Assembly (NCBI RefSeq): GCF_001513955.1
Contig: NZ_KQ948152.1
Coordinates: 1 to 64,000, forward strand
Reading direction: 5' to 3'
Length of the DNA: 64,000 bases
From: Streptomyces pseudovenezuelae
GTDB lineage: Bacteria; Actinomycetota; Actinomycetes; Streptomycetales; Streptomycetaceae
In this document: in pieces, positions 27,364 to 35,039 of the stretch
Position numbering within the stretch: the stretch's first letter is position 1
Layout: each line of letters starts with the position of its first letter
Notes under the pieces: generated by a model
Databases searched by the model: none
What the model saw: the letters and a program-made list of their open reading frames with translations, nothing else
What the model was told of the DNA's origin: nothing
Translations under genes and position numbers: made by a program

Positions 27364-29085
27364 ATGACCTCGAACGACGTTCCCCCCGGCTCCGGCGCGA
27401 CGGCCGGCCGTCGGCGTGCGCTGGGGCGGGGACCGGTTGCTCCGCAGGTCGAGCGGGACGATGCGGCGGCGCCGGTCTCGGATGGGACGCCGGTCTCGGA
27501 GGCCCCGAGGATCGAGCCCAGGGCGGCCGGGACGGCGGGAGCCGAGGTCGCGGATGACTTGGTCGTAGGGACTGGGGTCGCGGGCGCTGAGGCCGGGGCG
27601 GCGGAAGTCGCGGGGGCCGAAGGCGCGGAAGCCGCGGGCGCGAGGGCTGAGGCTGCGGGAGCCGAGGTCGCGGGGTCCGCGGTTGTAGAGACCGGGGTCG
27701 CGGTAGTCGAGGCCGGGGCGGCAGGGGCCGAGGGCACGGAAGCTGCGGGCGCGAGGGCTGAGGCCGCGGCTGCGGGGCGCTCGGGGTCCGAGGTCGTAGG
27801 GACTGGTGCTGCGGTAGTCGAGGCCAGGGCCGCGGAGACAGCAGGGGCCGGGACTGCGGAAGTCTCGGGGGCCGAGGGCGCGAAGGCTTCGGTAATCGGG
27901 GCCGGGGCGGCAGAGGTCGTAGGGGCCGTGGACGCCGAGGCCGGGACTGCGGACGCCGTGGATGCACGGGCCGGGACTGCGGAAGTCTCGGGGGCCGAGG
28001 GCGCGGAAGCCACGGGCGCAGGGGCCGAGGTCACAGCTGAGGAGATCGCGGGGGCAGCGGTCGTAGAGGCCGGAACTGCCGACGCTGAGGCCAGGGCTGT
28101 GGAGGCCGTGGGGTCCGGGGGCGTAGGGACCGGAGTCGCGGACGTCGAGGCCGGGGCGGCGGAGGCGGTAGGGCCCGCAGGTGCTGAAGGCGTGGGTGCA
28201 GGGGCCGGGTACGCGGACGCGGAGGTCGCGCAGGGGGGCGTCGTAGCGGCCGAGGGCTCTGCCGGGGGTGGTGAGTCCGACGGGGTCTTCAAGGTTCGGC
28301 TTGCCAACTTCGAGGGGCCCTTCGACCTTCTTCTCCAGCTGATCTCCAAGCACAAGCTGGACGTGACCGAGGTCGCGCTCTCCAAGGTCACCGACGAGTT
28401 CATGACGTACATCCGGGCCATGGGGCCGGACTGGGATCTCGACGAGACGACCGAGTTCCTCGTCGTCGCCGCCACCCTCCTCGACCTGAAGGCGGCCCGG
28501 CTGCTGCCCGCCGCGCAGGTGGAGGACGAGGCCGACCTGGCGCTGCTGGAGGCCCGGGACCTGCTCTTCGCGCGGCTGCTCCAGTACCGCGCGTACAAGC
28601 AGATCGCCGACATCTTCAACCGGCGGCTCGACGAGGAGGCCCGGCGCTACCCCCGTACCGTCGGACTCGAACCGCACCACGCCGAGCTGCTGCCCGAGGT
28701 CGTCATCAGCATCGGGCCCGAGGGGTTCGCGAAGCTCGCCGTGAAGGCGATGCAGCCCAAGCCCAAGCCGCAGGTGTACGTCGACCACATCCACGCGCCC
28801 CTGGTGAGCGTCCAGGAGCAGGCCGGGATCGTGGTCGCGCGGCTCAGGGAACTCGGTGAGGCCAGTTTCCGGCTGCTGGTGGAGGACGCCGACGGCACCC
28901 TGACCGTCGTGGCGCGCTTCCTGGCGCTGCTGGAGCTGTACCGGGAGAAGGCCGTGGCGCTGGACCAGGAGACCGCTCTCGGGGAGCTGCTCGTGCGGTG
29001 GACCGGCGGTGAGGGAGAGGCGGAACCGGTGGTGACCGACGAGTTCGACCGGCCGCCCGAGCCGCCCAAGGAGGAGAAGGCGTGA
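27364..29085 (+). CDS. scpA: Segregation and condensation protein A with large low-complexity N-terminal extension
   Basis: The 573-residue protein has a standard ScpA kleisin domain from about residue 306 (VFKVRLANFEGPFDLLLQLI, then HKLDVTEVALSKVTDEF) to the C-terminus. ScpA bridges the SMC heads together with ScpB during chromosome condensation. The first 305 residues are an Ala/Gly/Glu/Val-rich array of imperfect units such as GAEVAGSAVVETG, far longer than in typical ScpA (about 250-300 residues in total). The ATG at 27364 lacks a clear ribosome site but has TAGCCT (27349-27354) 9 nt upstream, so it may have its own leaderless or near-leaderless transcript. It overlaps scpB by 4 bp. Confidence 0.92.
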   Translation: MTSNDVPPGSGATAGRRRALGRGPVAPQVERDDAAAPVSDGTPVSEAPRIEPRAAGTAGAEVADDLVVGTGVAGAEAGAAEVAGAEGAEAAGARAEAAGAEVAGSAVVETGVAVVEAGAAGAEGTEAAGARAEAAAAGRSGSEVVGTGAAVVEARAAETAGAGTAEVSGAEGAKASVIGAGAAEVVGAVDAEAGTADAVDARAGTAEVSGAEGAEATGAGAEVTAEEIAGAAVVEAGTADAEARAVEAVGSGGVGTGVADVEAGAAEAVGPAGAEGVGAGAGYADAEVAQGGVVAAEGSAGGGESDGVFKVRLANFEGPFDLLLQLISKHKLDVTEVALSKVTDEFMTYIRAMGPDWDLDETTEFLVVAATLLDLKAARLLPAAQVEDEADLALLEARDLLFARLLQYRAYKQIADIFNRRLDEEARRYPRTVGLEPHHAELLPEVVISIGPEGFAKLAVKAMQPKPKPQVYVDHIHAPLVSVQEQAGIVVARLRELGEASFRLLVEDADGTLTVVARFLALLELYREKAVALDQETALGELLVRWTGGEGEAEPVVTDEFDRPPEPPKEEKA

Positions 29086-29726
29086 GCGAGGACACCACCG
29101 AGGTCCCGGCGGGGCTGTCGGCCGTCGCCGAGCTCGACCTCAAGCCGGCCCTGGAGGCCGTCCTGATGGTCGTGGACGAGCCCGCGACCGAGGAGCACCT
29201 GTCGAAGATCCTGGAGCGGCCGAAGCGGCAGATCACCCGGGCGCTCAGGGAACTGGCGGGCGAGTACGCCGCCCAGGGGCGTGGCTTCGAGCTGCGGCAT
29301 GTCGCGAACGGATGGCGGTTCTACACCCGGGCCGCGTACGCCCCGGCCGTGGAACGGTTCGTCCTGGACGGCCAGCAGGCCCGGCTCACCCAGGCGGCGC
29401 TGGAGACTCTGGCGGTGGTCGCCTACCGTCAGCCGGTCAGCCGCAGCAGGGTTTCCGCGGTGCGTGGAGTGAACTGTGACGGTGTGATGCGCACCCTCCT
29501 CCAGCGGGGCCTGGTCGCGGAGGCGGGCACGGAACCCGAAACAGGTGCGATCCTGTACGTGACGACGAACTACTTCCTGGAGCGGATGGGCCTGCGCGGT
29601 CTGGACGAGCTCCCGGAGCTCGCGCCCTTCCTCCCGGAGGCGGAGGCGATCGAGGCCGAGACCCAGGAAGCCGTACCGTCGTTCGATCCGGACGCTCCGG
29701 ATTCCGAGGACCCAGACGACAACTAG
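29082..29726 (+). CDS. scpB: Segregation and condensation protein B
   Basis: The 214-residue protein has the tandem winged helices of ScpB: LKPALEAVLMVVDEPATEEH, FELRHVANGWRFYTR, LAVVAYRQPVSRSRV and MRTLLQRGLVAEAG. It dimerises on ScpA to regulate the SMC ATPase ring. GTG 29082 overlaps the scpA stop, implying coupled synthesis. The C-terminal tail is acidic, ending in DSEDPDDN. Confidence 0.95.
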   Translation: MSEDTTEVPAGLSAVAELDLKPALEAVLMVVDEPATEEHLSKILERPKRQITRALRELAGEYAAQGRGFELRHVANGWRFYTRAAYAPAVERFVLDGQQARLTQAALETLAVVAYRQPVSRSRVSAVRGVNCDGVMRTLLQRGLVAEAGTEPETGAILYVTTNYFLERMGLRGLDELPELAPFLPEAEAIEAETQEAVPSFDPDAPDSEDPDDN

Positions 29727-29737
29727 ACGGAAACTTG

Positions 29738-30859
29738 ATGCGAAGCAGCAGCGGCAGGAACAGCAGCGGAAACAACGGCGGGAGCCGTGGTGGCAACAGC
29801 GGCGGCCGCGGCGGGAGCAGCGGGGGCCGCGGCAACTACCGCGGCGCCGGCAACGACCGCGACGACAAGCAGGGCGGCCGGCCGAAGAAGCCCCGCCCCG
29901 AGGAGCGGCGCTACGACGTGGGCCCCGGCGGCACCCACGAAGGACCGAAGTCCGGGCGCGGTGCCTCCGCGCGCGGCGGCGCCAAGGGCGGCCCCAAGCA
30001 GGGCCAGAGCACCGGACGCGGCCGTTCGGCTCCGGCGAGTTCCCGTGAGTACGACGCCCGGGCCGAGGAGCGCAACCGGGAGCGGTACGCCGGCAAGAAG
30101 GACGTGAAGCCGCCGAAGACCTTCCCGGGCGCCGAGCAGGAGGGCGAGCGGCTGCAGAAGATCCTCGCGCGCGCGGGCTACGGCTCGCGGCGGTCCTGCG
30201 AGGAGCTCATCGAGCAGGCGCGGGTCGAGGTCAACGGCGAGATCGTGCTGGAGCAGGGCAAGCGGGTCGACCCGGAGAAGGACGAGGTCAAGGTCGACGG
30301 CCTGACCGTGGCGACGCAGTCGTACCAGTTCTTCTCGCTGAACAAGCCCGCCGGTGTCGTCTCGACGATGGAGGACAACGAGGGCCGGCAGTGCCTCGGC
30401 GACTACGTCACCAACCGTGAGACGCGGCTCTTCCACGTGGGACGGCTCGACACCGAGACCGAGGGCGTGATCCTGCTCACCAACCACGGCGAGCTGGCGC
30501 ACCGGCTGACCCACCCCAAGTACGGCGTGAAGAAGGTCTACCTCGCGCACATCGTGGGCCCGATCCCGCGGGACCTGGGCAAGCAGCTCAAGGACGGCAT
30601 CCAGCTGGAGGACGGGTACGCGCGCGCGGACCACTTCCGGGTCGTCGAGCAGACCGGCAAGAACTACCTCGTCGAGGTGACCCTCCACGAGGGGCGCAAG
30701 CACATCGTCCGCCGGATGCTCGCCGAGGCGGGCTTCCCGGTCGACAAGCTGGTGCGCGTCGCCTTCGGTCCCATCACCCTGGGCGACCAGAAGTCGGGCT
30801 GGCTGCGGCGGCTGTCCAACACCGAGGTCGGCATGCTGATGAAGGAAGTCGACCTGTAG
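29738..30859 (+). CDS. rluB: Ribosomal large-subunit pseudouridine synthase, RsuA/RluB family
   Basis: The 373-residue enzyme begins with a ~130-residue Gly/Arg/Ser-rich tail (units like GGSRGGNSGGRGG), then an S4 RNA-binding domain (QKILARAGYGSRRSCEELI, about residue 137) and a RsuA/RluB catalytic domain with GRLDTETEGVILLTN around residue 235, which contains the catalytic aspartate. It isomerises specific uridines in 23S rRNA. ATG 29738 is taken as start; TTG 29735 is adjacent. It directly follows scpB as in Rv1710-Rv1711. Confidence 0.92.
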   Translation: MRSSSGRNSSGNNGGSRGGNSGGRGGSSGGRGNYRGAGNDRDDKQGGRPKKPRPEERRYDVGPGGTHEGPKSGRGASARGGAKGGPKQGQSTGRGRSAPASSREYDARAEERNRERYAGKKDVKPPKTFPGAEQEGERLQKILARAGYGSRRSCEELIEQARVEVNGEIVLEQGKRVDPEKDEVKVDGLTVATQSYQFFSLNKPAGVVSTMEDNEGRQCLGDYVTNRETRLFHVGRLDTETEGVILLTNHGELAHRLTHPKYGVKKVYLAHIVGPIPRDLGKQLKDGIQLEDGYARADHFRVVEQTGKNYLVEVTLHEGRKHIVRRMLAEAGFPVDKLVRVAFGPITLGDQKSGWLRRLSNTEVGMLMKEVDL

Positions 30860-30879
30860 TCCCTCCACGCGTGTGTATG

Positions 30880-30911
30880 CGGCCGGTTCCGGAATCCTCC
30901 GGGGCCGGCCG
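30880..30911 (+). terminator. Putative hairpin terminator after rluB
   Basis: A 13-pair stem with two G-U pairs (30880-30892 with 30899-30911) and a 6-nt loop lies 21 bp after the rluB stop. No T-tract follows. The remaining ~200 bp up to the next gene show nothing recognisable. Confidence 0.5.
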
Positions 30912-31113
30912 ATGCGTTTTCGCCCTGCCCCTGGTCTGTATCCATGACGGAGGGAGCGGGGATGGACGCGAGGCAGGGAAACCGCGGCGAGAGGTACCCG
31001 ACAGTGCTGGAGGGCCGTGTGCGGCCTTCGCGGCCGGTCAGGCTCCCCGGGGTCCGGGAGGCGCCTGCGAGGCCACTGAGGGGCTGCTGCGGCGGTCGGG
31101 CGGAGGTGCTGTC

Positions 31114-31647
31114 ATGAGCGCCGGGGAGTTGCTGGAGCGTTCGCTCGCCTACGCGCTCGGCAGCGTGGCCGGGGCGCGGCGCGTGAGTCTCGACAGGGGT
31201 ACGCCGTGCGCCGAGTGGGATCTGGGTGAGCTGCTGGAGCACCTCGACGACTCGCTGGACGCGCTGTACGAGGGGCTCAGCGGCGGGCGGATCGGTCTGC
31301 TCCCGCACACGGACCGGGTCTGCGGCTTCCGCACCCGCGCGTGTGCCGTGCTCGGCGCCTGGGCCGCCGGGCCGCCCGAGGGGGTGCTGGTGGGCGAACG
31401 CCCGCTGGACGTACGGGTGATGGCTGCCGTCGGCGCCGTCGAGATCACCGTGCACGGATGGGACGTGGCCCGGTCCTGCGGTCGGCCGCGGCCCGTTCCG
31501 GAGGGCCTCGCGGCCGAACTCCTGTCCGTCGCCCGGTGCGTGGTGGGGGAGGAGGACCGGGGCGTGCGGTTCGGTGCACCGGTGGCTGTCCCGTCCGGCT
31601 CGCCCGCCGGGACACGGCTCCTCGCCTTCCTGGGCCGGTGCCTCTAG
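31114..31647 (+). CDS. Maleylpyruvate isomerase/DinB-like (TIGR03086-type) protein
   Basis: The 177-residue protein resembles the mycothiol-dependent maleylpyruvate isomerase N-terminal domain superfamily. It has the pattern PCAEWDLGELLEHLDDSLDAL near the start, and a conserved late segment VEITVHGWDVARSCG with the His-Asp typical of this DinB-like four-helix fold. The substrate is unknown; the fold binds a metal and thiols such as mycothiol. The ATG at 31114 has cggagg about 8 nt upstream. Longer in-frame readings start in unrelated upstream sequence. Confidence 0.75.
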   Translation: MSAGELLERSLAYALGSVAGARRVSLDRGTPCAEWDLGELLEHLDDSLDALYEGLSGGRIGLLPHTDRVCGFRTRACAVLGAWAAGPPEGVLVGERPLDVRVMAAVGAVEITVHGWDVARSCGRPRPVPEGLAAELLSVARCVVGEEDRGVRFGAPVAVPSGSPAGTRLLAFLGRCL

Positions 31648-31676
31648 GGGCTTGTCGAGCACCCCGAAGCCCCTTT

Positions 31677-31708
31677 ATAGTCGTGATGACTATTAGTCAT
31701 GCTGACCA
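31677..31708. promoter_or_regulatory. Tandem palindromic operator upstream of the NrtR-like gene
   Basis: A perfect dyad atagtc-N5-gactat spans 31677-31693. A second, imperfect dyad tagtc-N5-gacca follows at 31694-31708, centre-to-centre distance 16 bp. This A/T-rich island is unlike its surroundings and sits 12 bp upstream of the regulator start, which suggests cooperative binding of two regulator dimers and autoregulation. Confidence 0.72.
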
Positions 31709-31720
31709 TAAAGGGGGCGA

Positions 31721-32443
31721 GTGCGAGTGGACTACGACAAGTACGCCCACGAACCCTTCGCCGTCACCGTCGACCTCGCCGTCCTCACCATCGCCGAGGG
31801 CGCCCTGCACGCGCTGCTCGTGGAGCGAGGGCAGGAGCCGTACGCCGGACACTGGGCGCTGCCCGGGGGGTTCGTGCACCCGGACGAGTCCGCGGAGACG
31901 GCGGCCCGGCGTGAACTCGCCGAGGAGACCGGGCTGTCGGACCTCTCCGGCCTGCACCTGGAGCAGCTGCGGACCTACAGCGAGCCCGACCGCGACCCCC
32001 GGATGCGGGTCGTCTCCGTCGCGTTCGCCGCACTGCTGCCCGATCCTCCCGAGCCGCACGGCGGCAGCGACGCGGCCGAGGCCCGCTGGGTGCCGTACGG
32101 CAAGGCGGGACCGCTCGCCTTCGACCACGACCGGATCCTGGCCGACGCCCACGAACGTGTCGGCGCCAAGCTGGAGTACACCTGCCTCGCCACCGCCTTC
32201 TGCCCGCCCGAGTTCACCCTCGGCGAGCTCCAGCAGGTGTACGAGACCGTGTGGGGCACCACCCTGGACCGGCCCAACTTCCGCCGCAAGGTGCTCGCCA
32301 CGCCCGGCTTCGTCGAGGCCGTCCCCGGCGCCGCGCGGCTGACCGGCGGCCGCGGCAAACCGGCGGCGCTCTACCGCGCGGGACCGGCCGCCACCCTGCA
32401 CCCCCCTCTCCTCCGACCGTCCCCGGAAGGACGCCCGGCATGA
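31721..32443 (+). CDS. NrtR-like Nudix-domain transcriptional regulator
   Basis: The 240-residue protein has an N-terminal Nudix domain with an intact box (GFVHPDE, seven residues, RELAEETGL) followed by a C-terminal winged helix recognisable from FTLGELQQVYETVWGTTL and PNFRRKVLATPGFVEAV. This is the architecture of NrtR, which senses ADP-ribose-type ligands and represses NAD salvage or ADP-ribose genes. Here the likely targets are itself and the overlapping ADP-ribosylglycohydrolase gene (ATGA). GTG 31721 or GTG 31727 can serve as start after aaaggggg. The intact Nudix box means that catalysis cannot be excluded. Confidence 0.85.
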   Translation: MRVDYDKYAHEPFAVTVDLAVLTIAEGALHALLVERGQEPYAGHWALPGGFVHPDESAETAARRELAEETGLSDLSGLHLEQLRTYSEPDRDPRMRVVSVAFAALLPDPPEPHGGSDAAEARWVPYGKAGPLAFDHDRILADAHERVGAKLEYTCLATAFCPPEFTLGELQQVYETVWGTTLDRPNFRRKVLATPGFVEAVPGAARLTGGRGKPAALYRAGPAATLHPPLLRPSPEGRPA

Positions 32444-33456
32444 CCATGATCCTGACCAAACGCGCCGCCACCGGCACCCTCGTCGGCCTCGCCCTCGGGG
32501 ACGCCCTGGGCTTCCCGACCGAGTTCAACGACGTGCGGTCGATCCTCGCCAGGTGCGGGCCGTGGCGGGAGATGGAGCTGTGCACGCCGGCCGTCGTCAG
32601 CGACGACACCCAGATGACGCTGGCCGTTGGCAGAGGACTGCGCGCGGCGATGGACCGGGGCGTGCTCGGGCCCGAGATGGCGGAGCCGATCCGGCGGGAG
32701 TTCATCGCCTGGAACCGTTCCCCGGAGAACAACCGTGCCCCCGGCAACACCTGCCTGCGGGCCTGCGACCTGCTGGAGCGCACGGATCTGCCCTGGCAGG
32801 ACGCGAGCCAGATCGGCTCCAAGGGTTGCGGCGCCAACATGCGCGTGGCCCCCGTCGGGCTCGTCCCCGGACTCAGTGACGAACAGCGCGCGGGCGCCGC
32901 CCAGTTGCAGGCCGCGCTCACCCACGGACACCCGACGGCGCTCGCCGCGTCCGACCTCACCGCGCGTGCCGTGCGGCTGCTCGCGCAGGGCGCCGGGCCG
33001 GGTGAACTGGTCGGGCTCCTGCGGTCGTACGCGCTGGTGAACCGGGGTCAGTACCACGAGCGTTGGCTCGGCGGTCTGTGGGAGAGGAGCCAGGATCCGA
33101 CGCGCGGGCAGTTCATCGCGCGCGGCTGGGACGAGTGCCTGGCCGTCCTCGACCGGCTCGACGACGCCGTGCGCAACGCCTCGCCGGAGGAGGACCCGTG
33201 CCTGGCCACCGGGGCGGGCTGGATCGCCGAAGAGGCCCTGGCGACCGGGCTGTTGTGCTTCCTGCAGTTCCCGGACGAGCCGCTGACGGCCCTGCGGCGG
33301 GCGGCGTGCAGCTCCGGCGACTCCGACTCGATCGCCTGCCTGACGGGCGCCTTCGCGGGCGCCCATCTGGGAGCGGAGGCGTGGCCGGTCGAGTGGGCCG
33401 ACCGGATCGAGTACGGCAGTGAACTGGTGACCCTCGGGGCGCTCTGGGACTCCTGA
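32440..33456 (+). CDS. ADP-ribosylglycohydrolase (DraG/ARH family)
   Basis: The 338-residue enzyme has the ARH fold signatures ATGTLVGLALGDALGFPTEF, the metal site VVSDDTQMTLAVGRGL and the late CSSGDSDSIACLTGAFAGA. These aspartates coordinate the Mg pair that removes ADP-ribose from modified proteins or small molecules. It is translationally coupled to the NrtR-like regulator. The target might be ADP-ribosylated protein or free ADP-ribose derivatives; no ADP-ribosyltransferase is nearby. Confidence 0.92.
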   Translation: MTMILTKRAATGTLVGLALGDALGFPTEFNDVRSILARCGPWREMELCTPAVVSDDTQMTLAVGRGLRAAMDRGVLGPEMAEPIRREFIAWNRSPENNRAPGNTCLRACDLLERTDLPWQDASQIGSKGCGANMRVAPVGLVPGLSDEQRAGAAQLQAALTHGHPTALAASDLTARAVRLLAQGAGPGELVGLLRSYALVNRGQYHERWLGGLWERSQDPTRGQFIARGWDECLAVLDRLDDAVRNASPEEDPCLATGAGWIAEEALATGLLCFLQFPDEPLTALRRAACSSGDSDSIACLTGAFAGAHLGAEAWPVEWADRIEYGSELVTLGALWDS

Positions 33457-33502
33457 GACTGCGGCCGGCGGACCGGCCGGGTCGGCGAGGGCTTGTGCCG
33501 AC

Positions 33503-33994
33503 CTAGGTCAGATCGCGCTGGTACCAGGTGCCCGGCTTGCCGCCGAGTTCGGATGGATCGGCCGGACCGACGGGGACGAAACCGGCCTTGACCAGCACTT
33601 TCCGGGACGCGATGTTCTCGTGGGCGGTGGCCGCCCGCAGGGTGCGCAGCCCGTACCGCGCCGCCGCCAGGTCGCACAGCTCCAGGACGGTCGCGGTCGC
33701 CGTACCGCGGCCGGTCGCGTGCTGCGCGACCCGGTAGCCGAGTACGGCACCACCGTCCTCGAAGTCGTACAGGTTGAACCGCCCCAGCACCGAACCGTCC
33801 TCGGCGACGAGCACGTGGAAAGCGCAGATGCCGGCCTCCTGCTCGGCCAGCAGGGCGTCGAACCGGTCGGTGAACCGGTCGAAGAAGTCGTCACCGCGGT
33901 CGGAGACCGCGGCGGCGAAGTACGCGCGGTTCGCCAGCTCGAAAGCCAGGACCGCCGGGGCGTGACCAGCACGCAACTGTTTCAGCTCGGGCAC
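33503..33994 (-). CDS. GNAT-family N-acetyltransferase (RimJ/RimL-like)
   Basis: The 163-residue protein has the GNAT acetyl-CoA core: VLGYRVAQHATGRGTATATV (the Q/RxxGxG/A loop) and LRTLRAATAHENIASRKVL followed by AGFVPVG, typical of the RimJ/RimL subgroup. It probably acetylates an amino group on a small molecule or protein. The GTG at 33994 has TAGAGT 6 nt upstream (34001-34006, minus strand) and no ribosome site, so it is predicted leaderless. Confidence 0.88.
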   Translation of the reverse strand: MPELKQLRAGHAPAVLAFELANRAYFAAAVSDRGDDFFDRFTDRFDALLAEQEAGICAFHVLVAEDGSVLGRFNLYDFEDGGAVLGYRVAQHATGRGTATATVLELCDLAAARYGLRTLRAATAHENIASRKVLVKAGFVPVGPADPSELGGKPGTWYQRDLT

Positions 33995-34032
33995 CGCCCG
34001 ACTCTATCCGGACGCCGCGCCGGGGCCGGGCG

Positions 34033-34440
34033 CTAGGCGAGCTCGATCGAGTCCCCGTTGACCTTGATCTGCTTCTCGGGCAGCGGGCGGTTGGCCGGCG
34101 GGTTGGCCACCGAACCGTCCGTGATGTTGAACTTGCTGCCGTGGCAGGGGCAGTTGATGGTGCCGCCGGAGACGCTGGTCACCTGGCAGCCCTGGTGGGT
34201 GCAGATGTCCGAGAAGGCCTTGAACTCGCCCTTCTTCGGCTGGGTGACGACGACCTTCTCGTCCTTGAAGATCTTCCCGCCGCCGACCGGGATCTCGCTC
34301 GTCTTCGCCAGTTCGGTGCCGGCCTGCACCGAGCTGGAGCCGGAGGCGCCGTTCCCGTCGCCGTACTCGCCGCACCCGGCGGTCAGCGTCGCCGCACCCG
34401 TCGCGAGAAGGATCGTGCGCCGCGTCGGGCTGTGCGTCAT
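34033..34440 (-). CDS. Rieske [2Fe-2S] protein with Tat/lipoprotein signal
   Basis: The 135-residue protein carries both Rieske cluster motifs, CTHQGC and CPCHGS, in a C-terminal domain of about 100 residues. The N-terminus PTRRTILLATGAATLTAGC combines a twin-arginine and a lipobox, so it is likely exported folded by Tat and lipid-anchored outside the membrane. It overlaps the upstream membrane gene by 4 bp (ATGA). Its electron partner is unknown; it may accept or donate electrons with the DUF6529-like membrane protein encoded next to it. Confidence 0.92.
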   Translation of the reverse strand: MTHSPTRRTILLATGAATLTAGCGEYGDGNGASGSSSVQAGTELAKTSEIPVGGGKIFKDEKVVVTQPKKGEFKAFSDICTHQGCQVTSVSGGTINCPCHGSKFNITDGSVANPPANRPLPEKQIKVNGDSIELA

Positions 34441-35017
34441 GTCGTGACTCCGAAGGTGCGGAAGAACCAGAGGGCGGAGGTCAGCCACAGGATCGTCAGC
34501 GCGCTGAAGACGAGCCCGCCGACGATCGGCAGCAACCACCCGGGAAGGCGCTCCGAGCGGAGCAGCAGCATCTTGGCACTGAACACTCCGAAGAAGAAAC
34601 AACCCAGGAGGGAGTGCCACAGAACGCGTGATTCGTACGACTGGAAGCCCAGCGCGTACAGGCAGTGCACCGCGACCGGCACCGCGACGAGGAACGCCAC
34701 TCGGCCGGACCAGCGGTGCGCGGTGGCGGCCCAGCGCGGGCCCGGCAGCTTGCCGTACAGCATCAGCGCCGACACGAGCTGCACGAGCGCGAAGAAGACG
34801 CGACCGTCGCGAGCCATGACTTCACCGCGCCGGTACTGCTGAAGCCGGCGAGGTTGAAGGCCGTCCCCGCCGGGTCGTGGACCTTGCCGTAGGCGCCGAG
34901 GGCGACCGCCACCGCGGCGGCGACCAGGGCCGGGATCAGATAGCGGGCCGCGCCGGGGCGGCGCTCGGGTTCGGGCGAGGGCCAGCTCTGGGTGGCCGCA
35001 TTCGGGTCGACGGTCAT
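34437..35017 (-). pseudogene. DUF6529-like membrane protein gene with a one-base frameshift
   Basis: Two overlapping frames together look like one four-segment membrane protein of about 193 residues. The first frame runs MTVDPNAATQSW to AVKSWLATVA, then turns into Ser/Arg/Cys nonsense; the second resumes with FFALVQLVSALMLYGKLPGP to the normal end. The break is around 34795-34806, where loss of one G in gcggtc would explain it: adding a base restores WLATVAVFFALVQ. The total of 581 bp is one short of a whole number of codons. The start ATG 35017 has a good ribosome site, and the stop overlaps the Rieske gene. Either a real inactivating mutation or a sequencing error is possible; no slippery heptamer is seen. 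Confidence 0.8.
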
Positions 35018-35039
35018 GATCGGCTCCCTCGGGAGGAGG

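Noticed and set aside
30871..31113. In-frame upstream extension of the maleylpyruvate isomerase-like gene
   Set aside because: The extension is not family-like and includes a terminator hairpin; the ATG at 31114 has a ribosome site.
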